Origin: Meconema thalassinum
Lineage: Eukaryota; Arthropoda; Insecta; Orthoptera; Tettigoniidae
Assembly: GCA_946902985.2 (NCBI GenBank)
Contig: CAMPQE020000053.1
Coordinates: forward strand, 620,001-684,000
Direction: 5' to 3'
DNA length: 64,000 nucleotides
The notes below the pieces were generated by a model. The model made no database searches. It was not told the DNA's origin and worked only from the letters and a program-made list of their open reading frames with translations. How positions within the stretch are numbered: the stretch's first letter is position 1; each line of letters opens with the position of its first letter. Of this stretch, positions 1 to 11,501 are shown piece by piece. The position numbers and the translations under genes are program-made.

Positions 1-1390
1 GACAGGTCTTCTTCAACCTGGTAAAGCCTCAACTGTTTGGGCTACTTCCCATGCCTTATACTTCTGTTCCCATGGAACGGCGTCGGACTTCTTATTTTCT
101 ATTACTGATCTCTTTTGTTCCACCACCTTGATGTGAACTTCCTCTTGTGACGAAGAGAAATTGGTGTGCCTTTTCCTCTTCAGGCGTTTATTCATCTCAT
201 TTGGAGATAACTGTTCTTCCTTTTCAAATATCTATCTTTATAATCATAACGTGAATAATGAAAACAAACAGATTGCGCCAAGAACACAGATCAAGGAATA
301 CATAATATGTATTTATTATTTACTCCCTGACGTCGATTAACTTGAGAGGTATCAAGTAATCTGCAAATTGAACCCGAAATACTGTATAATATTAGTGCGA
401 ATCACATCATCATTGTACATATGAATATATATATATATATATAATACTGAGTAAATTTTGATCTTGCTTATTTAGATGTGGACCTACGGTTCAAATATGA
501 AACGCAATGTATAATATAGGGTAATGTTTGAAATCACGCCGTTTCATAATTTTTCATATTTCAGTGGAGGTTCTGAGGAACTCCACTCGAGTTTATCGTT
601 TGTAATACATTTTGTGTTTAATTTTTGTAATAGCAAAGGAATGCTATATTCTTCGACGGGTACCGAATTCTCCAACCTTTATTTTCACGTTTTTAGTTTA
701 TTTTCATTTTCATTTTTCTTGTAGTGTCAGGTAGACACTAATTATCGATATACATCAGGGACATGTGTGTATTTCCATAGCACTGTATACACCAACTGTT
801 GGAAATTATGTCCAGGTCTGCTAACCAACCGTAAACATTAAGTGGAACATTGTAAGAACGTTCGAATGTTACCGGGACTTTACTCCGACCGTAGCATCAA
901 CGGTCAGTTTGAGTATTCTGTCACGTCACTGGAGATTGTAAGAATGGGCTTAAGCACTATTACTTGTGATAATATCGTCCTCTCCTGTAAAATTCAAATT
1001 CTACTGTATGTTGGTCCCGCTTTCAGATCTTCAGCCGAGGACTACTCGAGAGGGTGTTAACATCACAAAGTTTACAAAGGTAACATCTGACATTCTACTG
1101 GGCAGAACGTGGCTGTTAGAATTGTGATTGGCAGAGGCTGGCTTAAAAACATTGAAAGGGAAATGGTTAGGTTCACGTTGGATTTGGCCGGTGTCTAGTT
1201 TATTGTCTGGGCTTACTGAATGCAGCTGCGTCGTGTAACGGTATTGTTTTCTGACGTTTCGGCAGTCATTGCAGCAGCCTTTATCAGTATGAGTTCGTGT
1301 TGGTTGTCAGTCAGGCACTGCTTGATCGGCATTGACCTCATGCTGCTTCCCGATTGGTCAGAGCCCTAGCCAGTCAGGTGATAAGAGAAC
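1..1390. other. No recognised gene; AT-rich sequence
   Basis: I see no coding similarity here. Short open frames at 524-724 and 842-1060 have no recognisable motif and look like chance frames. A short (AT)n tract sits at about 428-442. From about 1200 onward the sequence may be 3' flank of the Penelope-like element on the minus strand. Confidence 0.5.
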
Positions 1391-1397
1391 TCTCTAT

Positions 1398-1745
1398 GTA
1401 TTGCTAAGCCTGTATCTGTCATCGCGATTGAAATTATTGGGATGCTTCAAGACCTCTAATGCCTCTTTTATTATCCTGTTTTGATATCTAGTAATTTTAG
1501 CAACACTTTCGGCCTTATTAAATTCTATGGCGTGTCTCGTGACGTCAGTATGTTCAAGTATTGCTGATCTGTAGTTTATTTGTTCTTTTGTCTCGAATGT
1601 GTCATGATATCCTAATGGAAACGCGTTATTTTGTATGCCCTATGTATATGTGTCCACAGGAACAAGGTTCTTTGTAAACGTCTGCGTCTTGGTTTTGGCT
1701 GCTCTATCTCGGCTGATTTACGCATCTCTTGCGTCAGCTGGTTTA
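1398..1745 (-). mobile_element. Penelope-like element: GIY-YIG endonuclease end
   Basis: Read on the minus strand, positions 1672-1637 encode PCSCGHIYIGHT, the start of a GIY-YIG endonuclease as found at the C-terminus of Penelope-like retroelements. After a damaged stretch with stops and frameshifts, the final part (about 1475-1400) reads EALEVLKHPNNFNRDD and then stops, matching the usual end of these endonucleases, which nick target DNA for insertion. It is separated from its reverse transcriptase (2.8-4.1 kb) by about 1 kb of AT-rich DNA, so either an insertion or decay has split the element. It is a clear pseudogene. Confidence 0.7.
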
Positions 1746-2770
1746 GGGGTTAAGGGACGAAGAGAATGCAAAATTATTTTTGGCGTATTTTGTTATTTAG
1801 AATGTAGAGAATAGGAATTTGTAAAAAAAAGTCGAACAAATAAGAAAAATGGTCTTTTGTAATATATAAATGGCTATGCTGCATCATGAATGACAACGCC
1901 CACTTTTCAGAGATTTATGTTTGTGCGTATAACTTCAGAACTATAGATTTCTGAACACACTTATGGTCTGCTGTGCTGAGCGCAGACTTAGTGTTGGTAA
2001 CAATGACAACTTCCTGCATTGTTTATGTTACGTTTATGTTATGTTACATCATCATATTATTATAATCACTGAGATTTTGCACTGACCTATTGAAGAAATA
2101 TTGATTTATGGGGCGGAAGAGTGAGTTCATCTGCACCAATCATTACTAATTGAATCGGTGATATGAAGAGGGCAACAAGTCCACTTATTTGCAAAATGAT
2201 AAGTTGAAACACGCCTTCACTAATTTTTTATATTTTTTATTTACTTATTTTTTATTGGTTTATTTATTTATTTATTTATTTAAAAGCTAAAGGAAGTAGG
2301 AGACTTATGAAGCAAAATAACCAGTGATACACGAAATGACGCAAGTTATGGGGCAGTAATGTTCCAAGAAATGTCAAGAGGTAACAAAATGTAATGAAAA
2401 ACTTCAACCTCATATTTCTCAGTTTAACTTTTTTTTCATTACTTTGGTATCATTCGCAAGAAAAGTAATAAAGATAGGTCCTTAATATTTTTGACACATC
2501 AACATCATCCTAGTGAACAGTAATAAGAAGGGATCCCTTTAAATAATATACAAAATAAAATATAATATTTTTCGACATTATTTTGGATTAAAACATCGTA
2601 CCTTAAAAAAAATCATATATGCAAATGCATTTCGCTTTTTTAAATAATTCTTTTCATTATTGCAGATAATTTTCCAAACAGTAATCCATGTAAATGTCAA
2701 TCGGCTAGCCCAAACAAATTTTGAGTAATGTGCACCATAATTTTGAAGATTTAACATGGGTGAGAAAGGC
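1746..2770. other. AT-rich spacer inside the Penelope-like element
   Basis: About 1 kb with no coding signal separates the GIY-YIG and RT parts. It contains long A/T runs and a TTTA-rich tract near 2225-2285. It is probably inserted DNA plus a decayed linker between the two domains. I could not define ends or a target duplication. Confidence 0.4.
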
Positions 2771-4100
2771 AGGTCTTCCTTACCTTAACCGTTGTCACGT
2801 TGTGTTTCCTTAGCAACCTGACTATTCTATTTGTATACTAGGCAGAAGGGCATCATGGTGGGGCTGATCTTCGTTCTTTCAGCAGTTCTCCGGCTATGTT
2901 CTTTATTATGTATGACCTTATTTATCTCTCCTTTCCTGTATCCATTTGCTAACAGCGTATTCCAAACTCGTTCTTTCTCTTCATTTACGCTATTCTTATC
3001 GCAAATGTGGTTGCATCTGGTGAATAGTGTCCTAGCTATCATTTACCTCTGCGAGGGTAGAATGGCTTGAGTTTCCATGCAGGTACCGATCCGTATGAAT
3101 GCATTTCCTATAGACCCTGTGTCCGAGCGTGTTGTATGTTCGTTTATAGACCAGAACGTCTACTAAGGCCATTGGATTATTTTCTTCAACTTCCTTTGTT
3201 ATGTTGATGCTTAGATGTCTGGAGCACATGAAGTCTATGAATTCCTGAACTGAGTTGCGTCCATGTTGCCATATCAAGAAATCTCGTTTTTGTACCTGAA
3301 CAAACACTCAAGTTTCAATGGACTCTCTTTTACAGCTTCTTCCTGTAATTTGCCGTGAAAATGTTTGCCAATAACGGAGAGAAGGGTAATCCCATGGCTG
3401 CTCCCTCCATATGTTGAAGCATCTTCCCATTGAGGACGAAGAATGTGGAGTTTACGCAGTGGTTAACTAAGTCAACTAAACCCGTTGAACCTTCTGTGGC
3501 CGTAAGCATTTACCAAATTATCTGTGTGGCTTCAGGTACAGGAACCTTGGTAAATAAGGACTCCACATCGAGGCTTGCCAGTAAAAAAGCAAGCACGATA
3601 AATATATACACACATATACATTGATATATACGTATTTACAGGGACACATGACAAGGCAGGCTTATCTATTTAAATCCAAATTCCTTATCCATTGCAATGC
3701 TGTAGTTGTTGCAAACAGGAAGTCAGACCGATTACCCTGCCGGTAATCTGCTTGCCAGTAGATCGCCGTAGCTCAGTTTTATACTTGCTATGATATCTAC
3801 AAATTGTTGGGAATTTCTGACTTGAGAGTATGGCGGAGGGAATAATGGATTCAGGACCAGATTCAAATATTTATCAAGAGCTTAAGTTGGGGACGCTATG
3901 GCGCTAAATATTGCTTTCAGAGGCACATCCGTCTTGTGTATTTTAGGTACGACATTGAATGTCGGAGTTTTTGAGTAGCAAGGTTCTAGGGATTTCTATT
4001 TTTCTTCTGTAATAGATGAATCCTTAATTCGCCGCATCTTCGTCTTCTCTATTTTCTTTACGGGGTTCCTTGAGATCGCTTTATAAGCTGGATCTGATCT
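2771..4100 (-). mobile_element. Penelope-like element: reverse transcriptase remnant
   Basis: The minus strand holds Penelope-type RT blocks in the right order. At about 4020-3880 a block starts with PKIHKTDVPLKAIFS, the PKIHK motif of this class. At about 3585-3530 is LASLDVESLFTKVP. At about 3450-3340 is EGAAMGLPFSPLLANIF. At 3307-3032 an open frame ends with DVLVYKRTYNTLGHRVYRK and HTDRYLHGNSSH, the characteristic DVLV...HTDRYLH block. At 3042-2827 the frame continues with a thumb-like segment. The blocks are out of frame with each other and broken by stops and a short AT repeat near 3600. With the GIY-YIG part at 1.4-1.7 kb this is one decayed element of about 2.7 kb. Confidence 0.75.
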
Positions 4101-4294
4101 ACGGGCCTGGCCTGTTTGATGTCCTAACAATCCTCAGTGCTAATTTATTCTGCTTCGAAGGCTGGTAGATGACGGATAGAAGCTTCTAGCCCGCAGGTAA
4201 TATCTTCCGTAGGCATGATGGTGAAATTAAGTACATTGCTTCTGATGTAGTGTGTGGTACTGTAGTTTTATACAGAGGACTGAATTGATAACAT
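4101..4294. other. Short unassigned spacer
   Basis: This lies between the Penelope RT remnant and the piggyBac element. It may contain the start of the Penelope frame, but no motif is readable. Confidence 0.3.
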
Positions 4295-4340
4295 CAAGAT
4301 TAGGAGACATGAAGTACCAAGATTAGGAGACATGAAGTAC
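4295..4340. repeat. 23-bp unit in two tandem copies
   Basis: The unit CAAGATTAGGAGACATGAAG followed by TAC occurs at 4295-4317 and again at 4318-4340 with no difference. It lies just outside the TTAA target site of the piggyBac element, so it may be a local duplication near the insertion site. Confidence 0.85.
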
Positions 4341-4348
4341 TGCATTAA

Positions 4349-5633
4349 CCTGGCAGTGGTCGCGGGGTGAGAGATTATCTCACTTTGGAAATGTCTTTCA
4401 TGTAACTTCGCAGCCTGCACGCTGATTAACCTACCCTCCTAGCTATTCCTAGTAGGGGGCATAACGAGACACCTCCCGCAACAATAGCAAGTTTACACTT
4501 GAAACATTCACACGATTACTGTTAATGTACGCGTGTGCAGAGAAGTGAGACTTTCCCTCACCCGCGACCATAAATGCAACTATTTTTTTGTAACTTTTCG
4601 TTGTATAGTTTGTTCTCTATTGAATTTAAAAATAGCTAATAAACTATAGGAACAGGTTATGGTATTCTCGAACGAGATGGAGCAAAATTAAACAGAAATT
4701 ATGAGGCAGATGATGATTTGTTGGAAGTTGGCAATGCTAGTGAAAACGAAAAGGATAGTAGAGAATTTAGTGATGCAGTGCTTCAGATATTTATGGCGAT
4801 GAACTGGATAATCCTGGTGCACAGTACTCGGAGGAAGATGGACGCATAACCTGGTACATCCATTGCCCAAAAAGCGTTGCAAAAACAGATTAAAGAACCT
4901 TGTTCGACGCCTTCCTGGATGAAAAGTTGTGGCAAATATTGTGACCTCCCACAGTGAGGGGTGGAGATTGATTTTTTCTCCTTAAACTATTCAAGAAATT
5001 GTGGACTGCACTGGCATACAAATTTCAAAATTGTGTGTAAAGGGGACGCTCGAATCACTGTGAAGAAATAACTGCATTATTTGGCCTATTCTATCTCCCG
5101 GGCGTTTTGAACGTTTCTCATGTGAATGCACAAGACTATTGGGCAATCTCTGCCTTACTTTGTTTAACAGCTCCCGCTACTGTCAATCCTTTCTTCAGCT
5201 AGTCTAAAAGCCAGGGAAACCTACGAAAAGTAATTACCCACGGTGAAGTGCCTTCCACTATTCTCTATAGGATGTCCTTGAGGTTTGACAACCTTTGCAG
5301 GCTTGTTCACAACAGAGCATGGCGGAAGGGTTGCTTTCCCATTAAAACTTCATTTTGTATTTATGCTTAATAAATGCGAGCGTCCTCCAGAGAATATTTT
5401 TAGATACTATATTTAGGGTGTTATGATTTAGAACGTTAAGTTATTCATATTGGTCTGGAAAAATTATAGTATCTTTTAAGTATATATCTATCAGATACAT
5501 CACGAAAGCAAATAAACGTATTGCCGTCCCTTTCAGAACAATCATTTGTGTATAAAGCTTCAAATGACGAAGGTCAGTGAAAATCACACCCGCGACCACC
5601 TACGTCAAAATATCTCCGCGACCACTGCCGGAT
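4349..5633 (+). mobile_element. piggyBac-like DNA transposon, decayed and internally deleted
   Basis: The element is bounded by TTAA at 4345-4348 and 5634-5637, the target site used by piggyBac. Its ends are inverted repeats: CCTGGCAGTGGTCGCGG on the left and TCCGGCAGTGGTCGCGG on the right (reverse complement), differing only in the first bases. A further internal copy of CACCCGCGACCA lies near 4558 and again near 5588. Inside, around 4660-5350, plus-strand frames recall a piggyBac transposase N-terminus: an acidic segment, then EITALFGLFYLPGVL near 5060, then an RFDN-like block near 5280. Stops and frameshifts interrupt them and the catalytic part is missing. At 1.29 kb it is much shorter than an autonomous copy. 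Confidence 0.75.
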
Positions 5634-5637
5634 TAAG

Positions 5638-6160
5638 AGCGCCTAAAGACTTATGACTCAAACAAAAACAACAACGGGATTGTATCCTTGTCACTCATCA
5701 TATTATCCGCGTCTGGGAAATATCACCGAATTAATTGCAAGATAAGACTTTCTTTCATGAACATTGGCGCAGGTCAAGCAGTGTTGCAAAGGGAGGAGGA
5801 ATGAGCACCATGTCCTTTACGGCACCCAGCATGTAAAAATTCTAACGACTTTTAATCGTAGGATTTTGGTGGCAAAGATACGATCCAAATACTCTCATGC
5901 TGTCAGAGCTATTAATCCAAAATCTCTGACAAGGCACACCTGTATATCTACAGGTGTGTCTTATATAATTGTAAAATGTTCAGGCTGTATGTTCAACATA
6001 TTATTGATAAGTGTAAAAGACGTCAGTTACTAGTACTTCTTGAAGACAAGCTTCCTGGTAATCGTATTAATAAAATGTCCGAATTATATTTACACCTCTT
6101 AGATCTCTAAGAATCTGTTATTCTTCTTCCGTGATAATGTACCGCACTCTCAATTGTAAA
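5638..6160. other. No recognised gene; possible intron upstream of the zinc-finger exon
   Basis: The open frame at 5764-6033 shows no motif. The stretch ends in a good splice acceptor (see 6164-6176), so it may be intron of the zinc-finger gene. Confidence 0.35.
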
Positions 6161-6163
6161 TGC

Positions 6164-6176
6164 TAATTATTTCAGA
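6164..6176 (+). promoter_or_regulatory. Splice acceptor before the zinc-finger exon
   Basis: The sequence TAATTATTTCAG followed by ACTG is a good 3' splice site. The zinc-finger frame is open from here, well before any initiator codon, which suggests that the array is an internal or last exon and that the true start lies upstream. Confidence 0.5.
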
Positions 6177-7301
6177 CTGATTTATCCAGATAAATCAGAT
6201 CCGGCAGTAAGGAAGATTCACCGATTTCGCAATAGTGTAAGACAATGTGCTAACAGTGCATCTAATGGAAAATGTACTACCGAACAAAAATTGAAGTCAA
6301 ACATTGCTTGTCATATCGTAAAAAGGGCATATCCATGTAGCGTATGTGAATCCAAGTTTACCCAGAGTGGAAATTTGAAATCACACATGGTCATCCATAG
6401 CGGTGAGAAGCCGTATTCTTGCAGCTTGTGTGAATCAAAGTTTACCCAAAGAGGAAGTTTGAAGACACACATGCTCATCCATACCGGTCAGAAGCCGTAC
6501 TCATGTACCGTATGTAAATCCAAGTTTAGCCACGCAGGAAGTTTGAAAAGTCACATGCTCATCCATAGCGGCAAGAAGCCGTACTCATGTAGCGTATGTG
6601 AATACAAGTTTTCATTGAAAGGACATTTGAAGAGACATATTCTTATTCATAGCGACGAGAAGCAGTACTCTTGTTGTGTATGTGAATCCAAGATTACTCA
6701 GCGAGGAAGTTTGAAACGTCACATGCTCATCCATAGCGGCGAGAAGCCGTACTCATGTAGCGTATGTCAATCCAAGTTTTCTGGGAGTGGACACTTGGAG
6801 AGACATATACTCATCCATACCGGCGATAGACCGTACACGTGTAGTGTAAGTGAAACCAAGTTTGCCGAAAAAGGAACTTTGAAGAATCACATGCTCATCC
6901 ATAGTGGTAAGAAGCCGTACTCTTGTAGCGAATGTGAATCCAAGTTTACCCGTAGAGCAAGTTTGAAGACCCACATGCTAATCCATACCGGTGAGAAGCC
7001 GCACTCATGTAGCGTATGTCAATCCAAGTTTTCCGTGAGAGGACATATGAAGAGACATATTCTCATTCATAGCTGCGATAAACCGTACTCGTGTAGTGTA
7101 TGTGAATCCAAGTTTACCGAAAGCGGGAGTTTGAAAAGACACATGCTCATCCATAGCCGTGAGAAGCCGTACACTTGTGGCGTATGTGCATCCAAGTTTA
7201 CCCACTGTGGAAGATTGAAGACCCACATGCTCATCCATAAAGCGGGAAGACTTACTCGTGTAGCGTATGTGAATCCAAGATTCCCCAAAGACGACATTTG
7301 A
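6177..7301 (+). CDS. C2H2 zinc-finger protein, multi-finger exon
   Basis: The frame encodes eleven consecutive C2H2 fingers of the form CxxC-x12-HxxxH, spaced 28 residues apart by TGEKPY-like linkers (SGEKPYSC, TGQKPYSC and variants). Such arrays normally bind DNA in the nucleus as transcription factors. The fingers are very similar to each other (CESKFTQRGSLKTHMLIH type), and the HLKRHILIH and SLKTHMLIH types roughly alternate, so the array grew by recent tandem duplication. Finger 7 has CSVS instead of CxxC and has lost a zinc ligand. No ATG precedes the first finger and the frame is open back to the acceptor at 6176, so the start is probably in an upstream exon. A 2-base insertion near 7238 shifts the frame and ends it at 7301; the fingers continue in another frame. 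No KRAB, ZAD or BTB domain is visible in the window. Confidence 0.8.
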   Translation: MIYPDKSDPAVRKIHRFRNSVRQCANSASNGKCTTEQKLKSNIACHIVKRAYPCSVCESKFTQSGNLKSHMVIHSGEKPYSCSLCESKFTQRGSLKTHMLIHTGQKPYSCTVCKSKFSHAGSLKSHMLIHSGKKPYSCSVCEYKFSLKGHLKRHILIHSDEKQYSCCVCESKITQRGSLKRHMLIHSGEKPYSCSVCQSKFSGSGHLERHILIHTGDRPYTCSVSETKFAEKGTLKNHMLIHSGKKPYSCSECESKFTRRASLKTHMLIHTGEKPHSCSVCQSKFSVRGHMKRHILIHSCDKPYSCSVCESKFTESGSLKRHMLIHSREKPYTCGVCASKFTHCGRLKTHMLIHKAGRLTRVAYVNPRFPKDDI

Positions 7302-8270
7302 AGAGACATACACTCATCCATAGTGGTATGCCGTACTCAGATTGCGTATGTAAAACCAAGTTTAAGGAAGCTTGTAGTTTAACGTGGCCGTTAATCTTGA
7401 GATCATGAGCCACGGGAAAAGAAAAAAAAACAAGTTTACCTTGAGAGGTGATTTGAAGACACACATGCTCGTCCATAGCGGCTAGAAGTCTTAGTCCTGT
7501 TTTCCGCAGAAGAAGTTTGGAGAGACACATGCTCATTTATAGCGGTGAGAAGCCCATTTGATGTAGCACGTTGCGAATCCATACTCGTGTAGCGTGTGTG
7601 AATCCAAGTTTATTCAGAGAGGAGGTTTGAGGAGACAAATGCTCTTCCATAGTGGCGAGAAGCTATGTCAATACATGTTTTCTGACAGAGTTCACACATA
7701 CTCGCCCATAGCGGCTAGAAGCCATCCTATATAGCGTATGTGAATGAAGTTTATCGAGAAAGAATATTTGTACACGCATGCTCGCCGATACCGGCGATAA
7801 GCCATACTCATAAAGCGAGTGTGAATCCTAATTTACCCTGAGAGGAAATTTGTATACACATATGTCCATCCATAGCGGTAAGAAGCCATATTCATGTACC
7901 GTGCTCCCATGTGAATCCAAGTTTTGTGTCAGAGTAAATTTGAAAACGCACATTCTCGTCCATAGCAGCGAAAAGTCCTTTTCATGTAGCGTATTTGAAT
8001 CCAAGTTTACCACGATAAGAAATTGGAAGAGCACATGCTAGTCCATAGCGGTGAAAAACCCATAGTCACGTAGCGTATGTGAATCCCAGTTTAGTGTTAG
8101 AGGAAATTTTTAAAAACACATGCTAGTCAATAACGGCGAGCTGCCATACACATGTACTTTATGTGAATCGAAGTTCTCCCAGATAGTATCTTTGAAGAGG
8201 CACATGCTAATTCATACAGGCGAAAAGCCATTATGTGTACCCAAGGTCAAATTACCTAAAATGCGTACAT
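7236..8270 (+). pseudogene. Decayed continuation of the zinc-finger array
   Basis: Downstream of the 2-base insertion the finger repeats continue in shifting frames. Recognisable fingers occur at about 7240-7400, 7480-7660 and 7840-8040 (YSCTV..CESKFCVRVNLKTHILVH), with the last at 8150-8215 (YTCTLCESKFSQIVSLKRHMLIH). Some CxxC pairs carry insertions, linkers carry stops and unit spacing is irregular. Decay increases away from the intact array. There may be about eight damaged fingers. The last one, within 8120-8308, is well preserved and could still be coding if reached by splicing, but I see no proof of that. Confidence 0.7.
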
Positions 8271-8309
8271 TTTACGTATTTGTAACTTATGGTGGCAAGA
8301 AGCGATAGT

Positions 8310-8790
8310 ACTGTAGTACGGGGAGATCCTTTTGTTGGAGCGCAGGGTCCGGCCAACTACCAGGCGCGCAGACCTGCCAGCCAACCTATCTCAAATCGCA
8401 CATTGCGCGCAAGCAAAAACCGTAACATAGTACATTAATTAATGGAAATTTCACCCAGCAAATCATGATAAAAGGAGTTACCTCTTCGTAGGTGATGTTG
8501 AAAATGTTCTTCTTCAGCTGACAGGCGTTGTATCGGGTAAATAAATTGTCGTTTACACGTTGTAATTCCCTTCTGTTGAGGGGGATATCTGCTGCCGTAT
8601 TTTGTTATTACTCCAATCGTTTCTTAAAGACAAATGTATGAGATGATGGCTGCAACAGTACATTAGGGCACAATATATATTAATTAATCCTTTGCCATAA
8701 CAGACATCCCAAGAATTTGGGTATAACACTGTCATTCAAGGGACACCTACGAATGACTTCTGCCAAAATGAAGACAAAAAACAACATTTT
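8310..8790. other. No recognised gene
   Basis: Near 8330-8410 is a GC-richer patch that ends the zinc-finger region. The rest is unremarkable up to the LINE fragment. Confidence 0.4.
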
Positions 8791-8799
8791 GCGGAAATT

Positions 8800-9540
8800 T
8801 TGTGACACCACTTGTCTGTGCCAATGCAACTTCTCTCCGTTGCTCAGCTCTGGGTTTAGTTTATTCTGTTGCTGAGTATTGTTCACCGGTGTGGATAAAT
8901 AGTCTGCATGTAAGAATAATGGATGTACAATTGAATAACACCATGCGCATGATAACAATTATCTCAACTACTAGACAATGGCTTCCTTTTCTCAGCCCCA
9001 TCCCACCACCTCATTTGTGGCGATGCAACATTTTGATAAGAGAATATAGAATGATCCAGAACTACAAACAACTACCTATCCATGGAAACATTGCTGATCT
9101 ACATATGAAACGATTACGTTCAAGACATCCACCTATCTGCAGAGCTAAGAATCTTGAAATCAACAAATTCCACCTGACTGAGAGATGGTCTTCTGATTGG
9201 AATTCGTTGGCCCGTCCAGATAGATCATTAATGCCATGCATAACTGGGAAGGTGCCAGGGTTCACTCAGCCCAGAAAGACCTGGTCAAAATTAAATAGAA
9301 TCCGGACCAATCACGGTGTATGCGGATATCTCCTGTACAAGTGGAGGAAAAGATCATCATGTTGCGCGTGCGGTGCTGAAAGACAGTCTGTTCGGCTCCA
9401 AGTTCAAGAATGCCCTCAAATATCTTACAGTGGTGAATTCAGCGACTTCTTCCTAGGACGCGACAGGCACTCGATTATGTTTCTAACCTTGGTGTCAACT
9501 TATAAATAATTTTCATGTATGCCATACGATAAATAAATAC
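8800..9540 (+). mobile_element. Non-LTR retrotransposon (LINE), C-terminal fragment
   Basis: The plus frame 8802-9509 (235 residues) matches the post-RT C-terminal region of insect LINEs: LVYSVAEYCSPVW, then a WLPFLSPIPPPHLWR block, a PGFTQPRKTWSKLNRIRT block, and a cysteine-rich end CCACGAERQSV followed by QECP. This region follows the RT core and carries a zinc-knuckle-like motif. Endonuclease and RT core are missing, so this is a 5'-truncated copy, the usual outcome of aborted target-primed reverse transcription. The frame is uninterrupted, so the copy may be fairly young. The 3' end at about 9520-9550 is AATAAATACAGTAATAATAA, an A-rich tail. I cannot assign the clade. Confidence 0.7.
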
Positions 9541-10885
9541 AGTAATAATAATGATTTTATTTCATGCATGGAAATGTTCGTAACCAAGATAACAATTTAA
9601 GAACAATTTAGGATATGTTTCAAATATTTTGGATAATGCATATTTGTCATGGAAACTTAAAAGCTGAACAAGGTAATAACTATGTTCCCAAACATGTACA
9701 CACATGTATTGACAAGGTGGAAAACTCTTCATCATTCACTAATTAAACAAACTTATAATCTGAAGAAATATCTGGAAATTGCATCCAATTTCAAATCCCA
9801 AGGATGACAATTGTTCTTAAAAATAGTCATATAAATCGTTTTTCAAATATAATGTATGATTTTGTGTGTTGTCATGAAGTGCTTTAAGACGGGAAGTTGG
9901 AAGGCTACGTTGTCATAAATATACTTCTTCCGGGAAACCTTTATCTTAATGTAAATAGCTTATGATTTGACTTGCTCAAACTATAGAATTTGATACTTCC
10001 TTTGCTGTCTCAAATTCTGTAGGTTGAGTGATTCTAAGAAGTTTGATATATATTCCAAGAGTTGGATATATCAATCATCTCTAAATTGAATCTACTTTTC
10101 CCTTGACCACAATAAAAATATTTCAACTTCAAACTTCAGATTTAATATCCGAGCAAGCATGTTACCTTTTAGAGTCAATGAATTTCAGTGTGGCACAGAA
10201 GAGTTTTTTGATCTCTACCAACTCTTGACAAATCTTTCACAGACCAGAGAAAACATGCTCAGATTTTGTGGCTGTCTGAAGAGATTCCAGTTAGCCAACA
10301 CAGATTACATTAGAAACCATAAGAGCATGTTCTATTGCGATACATATCTTATGTAATGTTTCTCATGTTAGGGCGTAAAAAATATTTGTTTTCCCGCCTG
10401 ACGAAATTTGCTAGAACTAGGCAACAATGACACAATGGCTCCTATCACTTCAATTGGGAATATTGGCAATACTGCTACAATAAAAGATGTCTCATCACAT
10501 TGCACAGATTTCTTCTACTTTTCTATTACCGCTACGGTACTTGTTCCTCTAAATCGTGTGCCGTTTCATTAATTCTATGTATTCATCTGCAAGTAAAGTG
10601 ACTCACCAGTAGAATGTCAACTTGTAACAAGCTTCAATGGCCTTTTTGTTCTCCGCTGTTTCATTAGTTTGAATTATTCATATATGATAGAAATGATTCC
10701 GTCAAATGAAGACAATATTTAAAACAATTAAAGTTTGATACTTAATTGTGTTCATGTTCAGACTGCGATGAGTCGTCCTTCAGCAAGAAATGAATTATAA
10801 CATGATATTTAATAAAAGAAATGGATACATTTTAAAATTTTGTTTTAATTTTACTTAAAATTTCATATATGTTGATGGAAATACC
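9541..10885. other. No recognised gene; AT-rich
   Basis: No motif was found on either strand. The frame at 10159-10356 has no resemblance I recognise. Confidence 0.5.
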
Positions 10886-10889
10886 ATTG

Positions 10890-11095
10890 TCCACAAGAAA
10901 CATGAATTAAGCCAGGATTTCCATTCCTCTCTGGTATATTTATAGCTCCATGGTCTAATAATATATTAGCCACATCCACATGTCTCTTAAGAGCTGCCCA
11001 GTGCAATGGAGTGTTACCCTCCTGGTGTGTAAGAACCACACCAGCTCCCGGTCTAATAATGTATAAGCCACATCTACATTTCCCTTAACAGCTGC
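10890..11095 (-). pseudogene. Ankyrin-repeat fragment
   Basis: On the minus strand this encodes about two ankyrin repeats, with EGNTPLHWAALKRHVDVANILLDHG as the clearest part (shown as two overlapping pieces: GNTPLHWAALKRHVD and VDVANILLDHGA). It ends in a NIPERNGNPGL segment like the end of the plus-strand ankyrin frame at 13.0 kb (HINIPDRKA). It is either a 3' exon of the minus-strand ankyrin gene centred at 13-16 kb or a separate duplicate. A stop lies at the AT-rich left edge. Confidence 0.6.
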
Positions 11096-11490
11096 CAAGA
11101 TAGTTATTGTTGTTTTAAGGTATACATATACGATTAAAACAGCATTTTTGGCTCAATTGTTCTATTTTTAGTTTTGGGCATAAAATGTTACTCGGAACTC
11201 TCTTCTTTCACAAAATATATAGTTTCCATGAGTACGATGACTATAAATGCATTTAAAGTGGGTTTAAAGTGAGCGATGCGCGCCATTTTGTGACATCGGT
11301 GTGGCATGAGGAGAGAAGTACAGCACTCTATTTCAGCTCATGTGACAGATGGCTTGTTTATAGTATCAATCCTCACTCACAGATTGCTCTGCAATTATAG
11401 TAATATTATTATATATAATTATACTTCACTTGTGTGTTCTCATTGTCTTACACATGGTCTTTGGTAAACAGTAATGGTGGTTTCCAGTTT
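11096..11490. other. No recognised gene
   Basis: AT-rich sequence with nothing identifiable. Confidence 0.4.
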
Positions 11491-11501
11491 ATGTTTATCT
11501 C

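Noticed and set aside
6753..7536. Minus-strand frames over the zinc-finger array
   Set aside because: They are antisense shadows of the repeated finger DNA, with the same repetitive wording and no domain.
10159..10356. Small protein of 65 residues
   Set aside because: No motif, no splice or promoter context, and a length expected by chance in AT-rich DNA.
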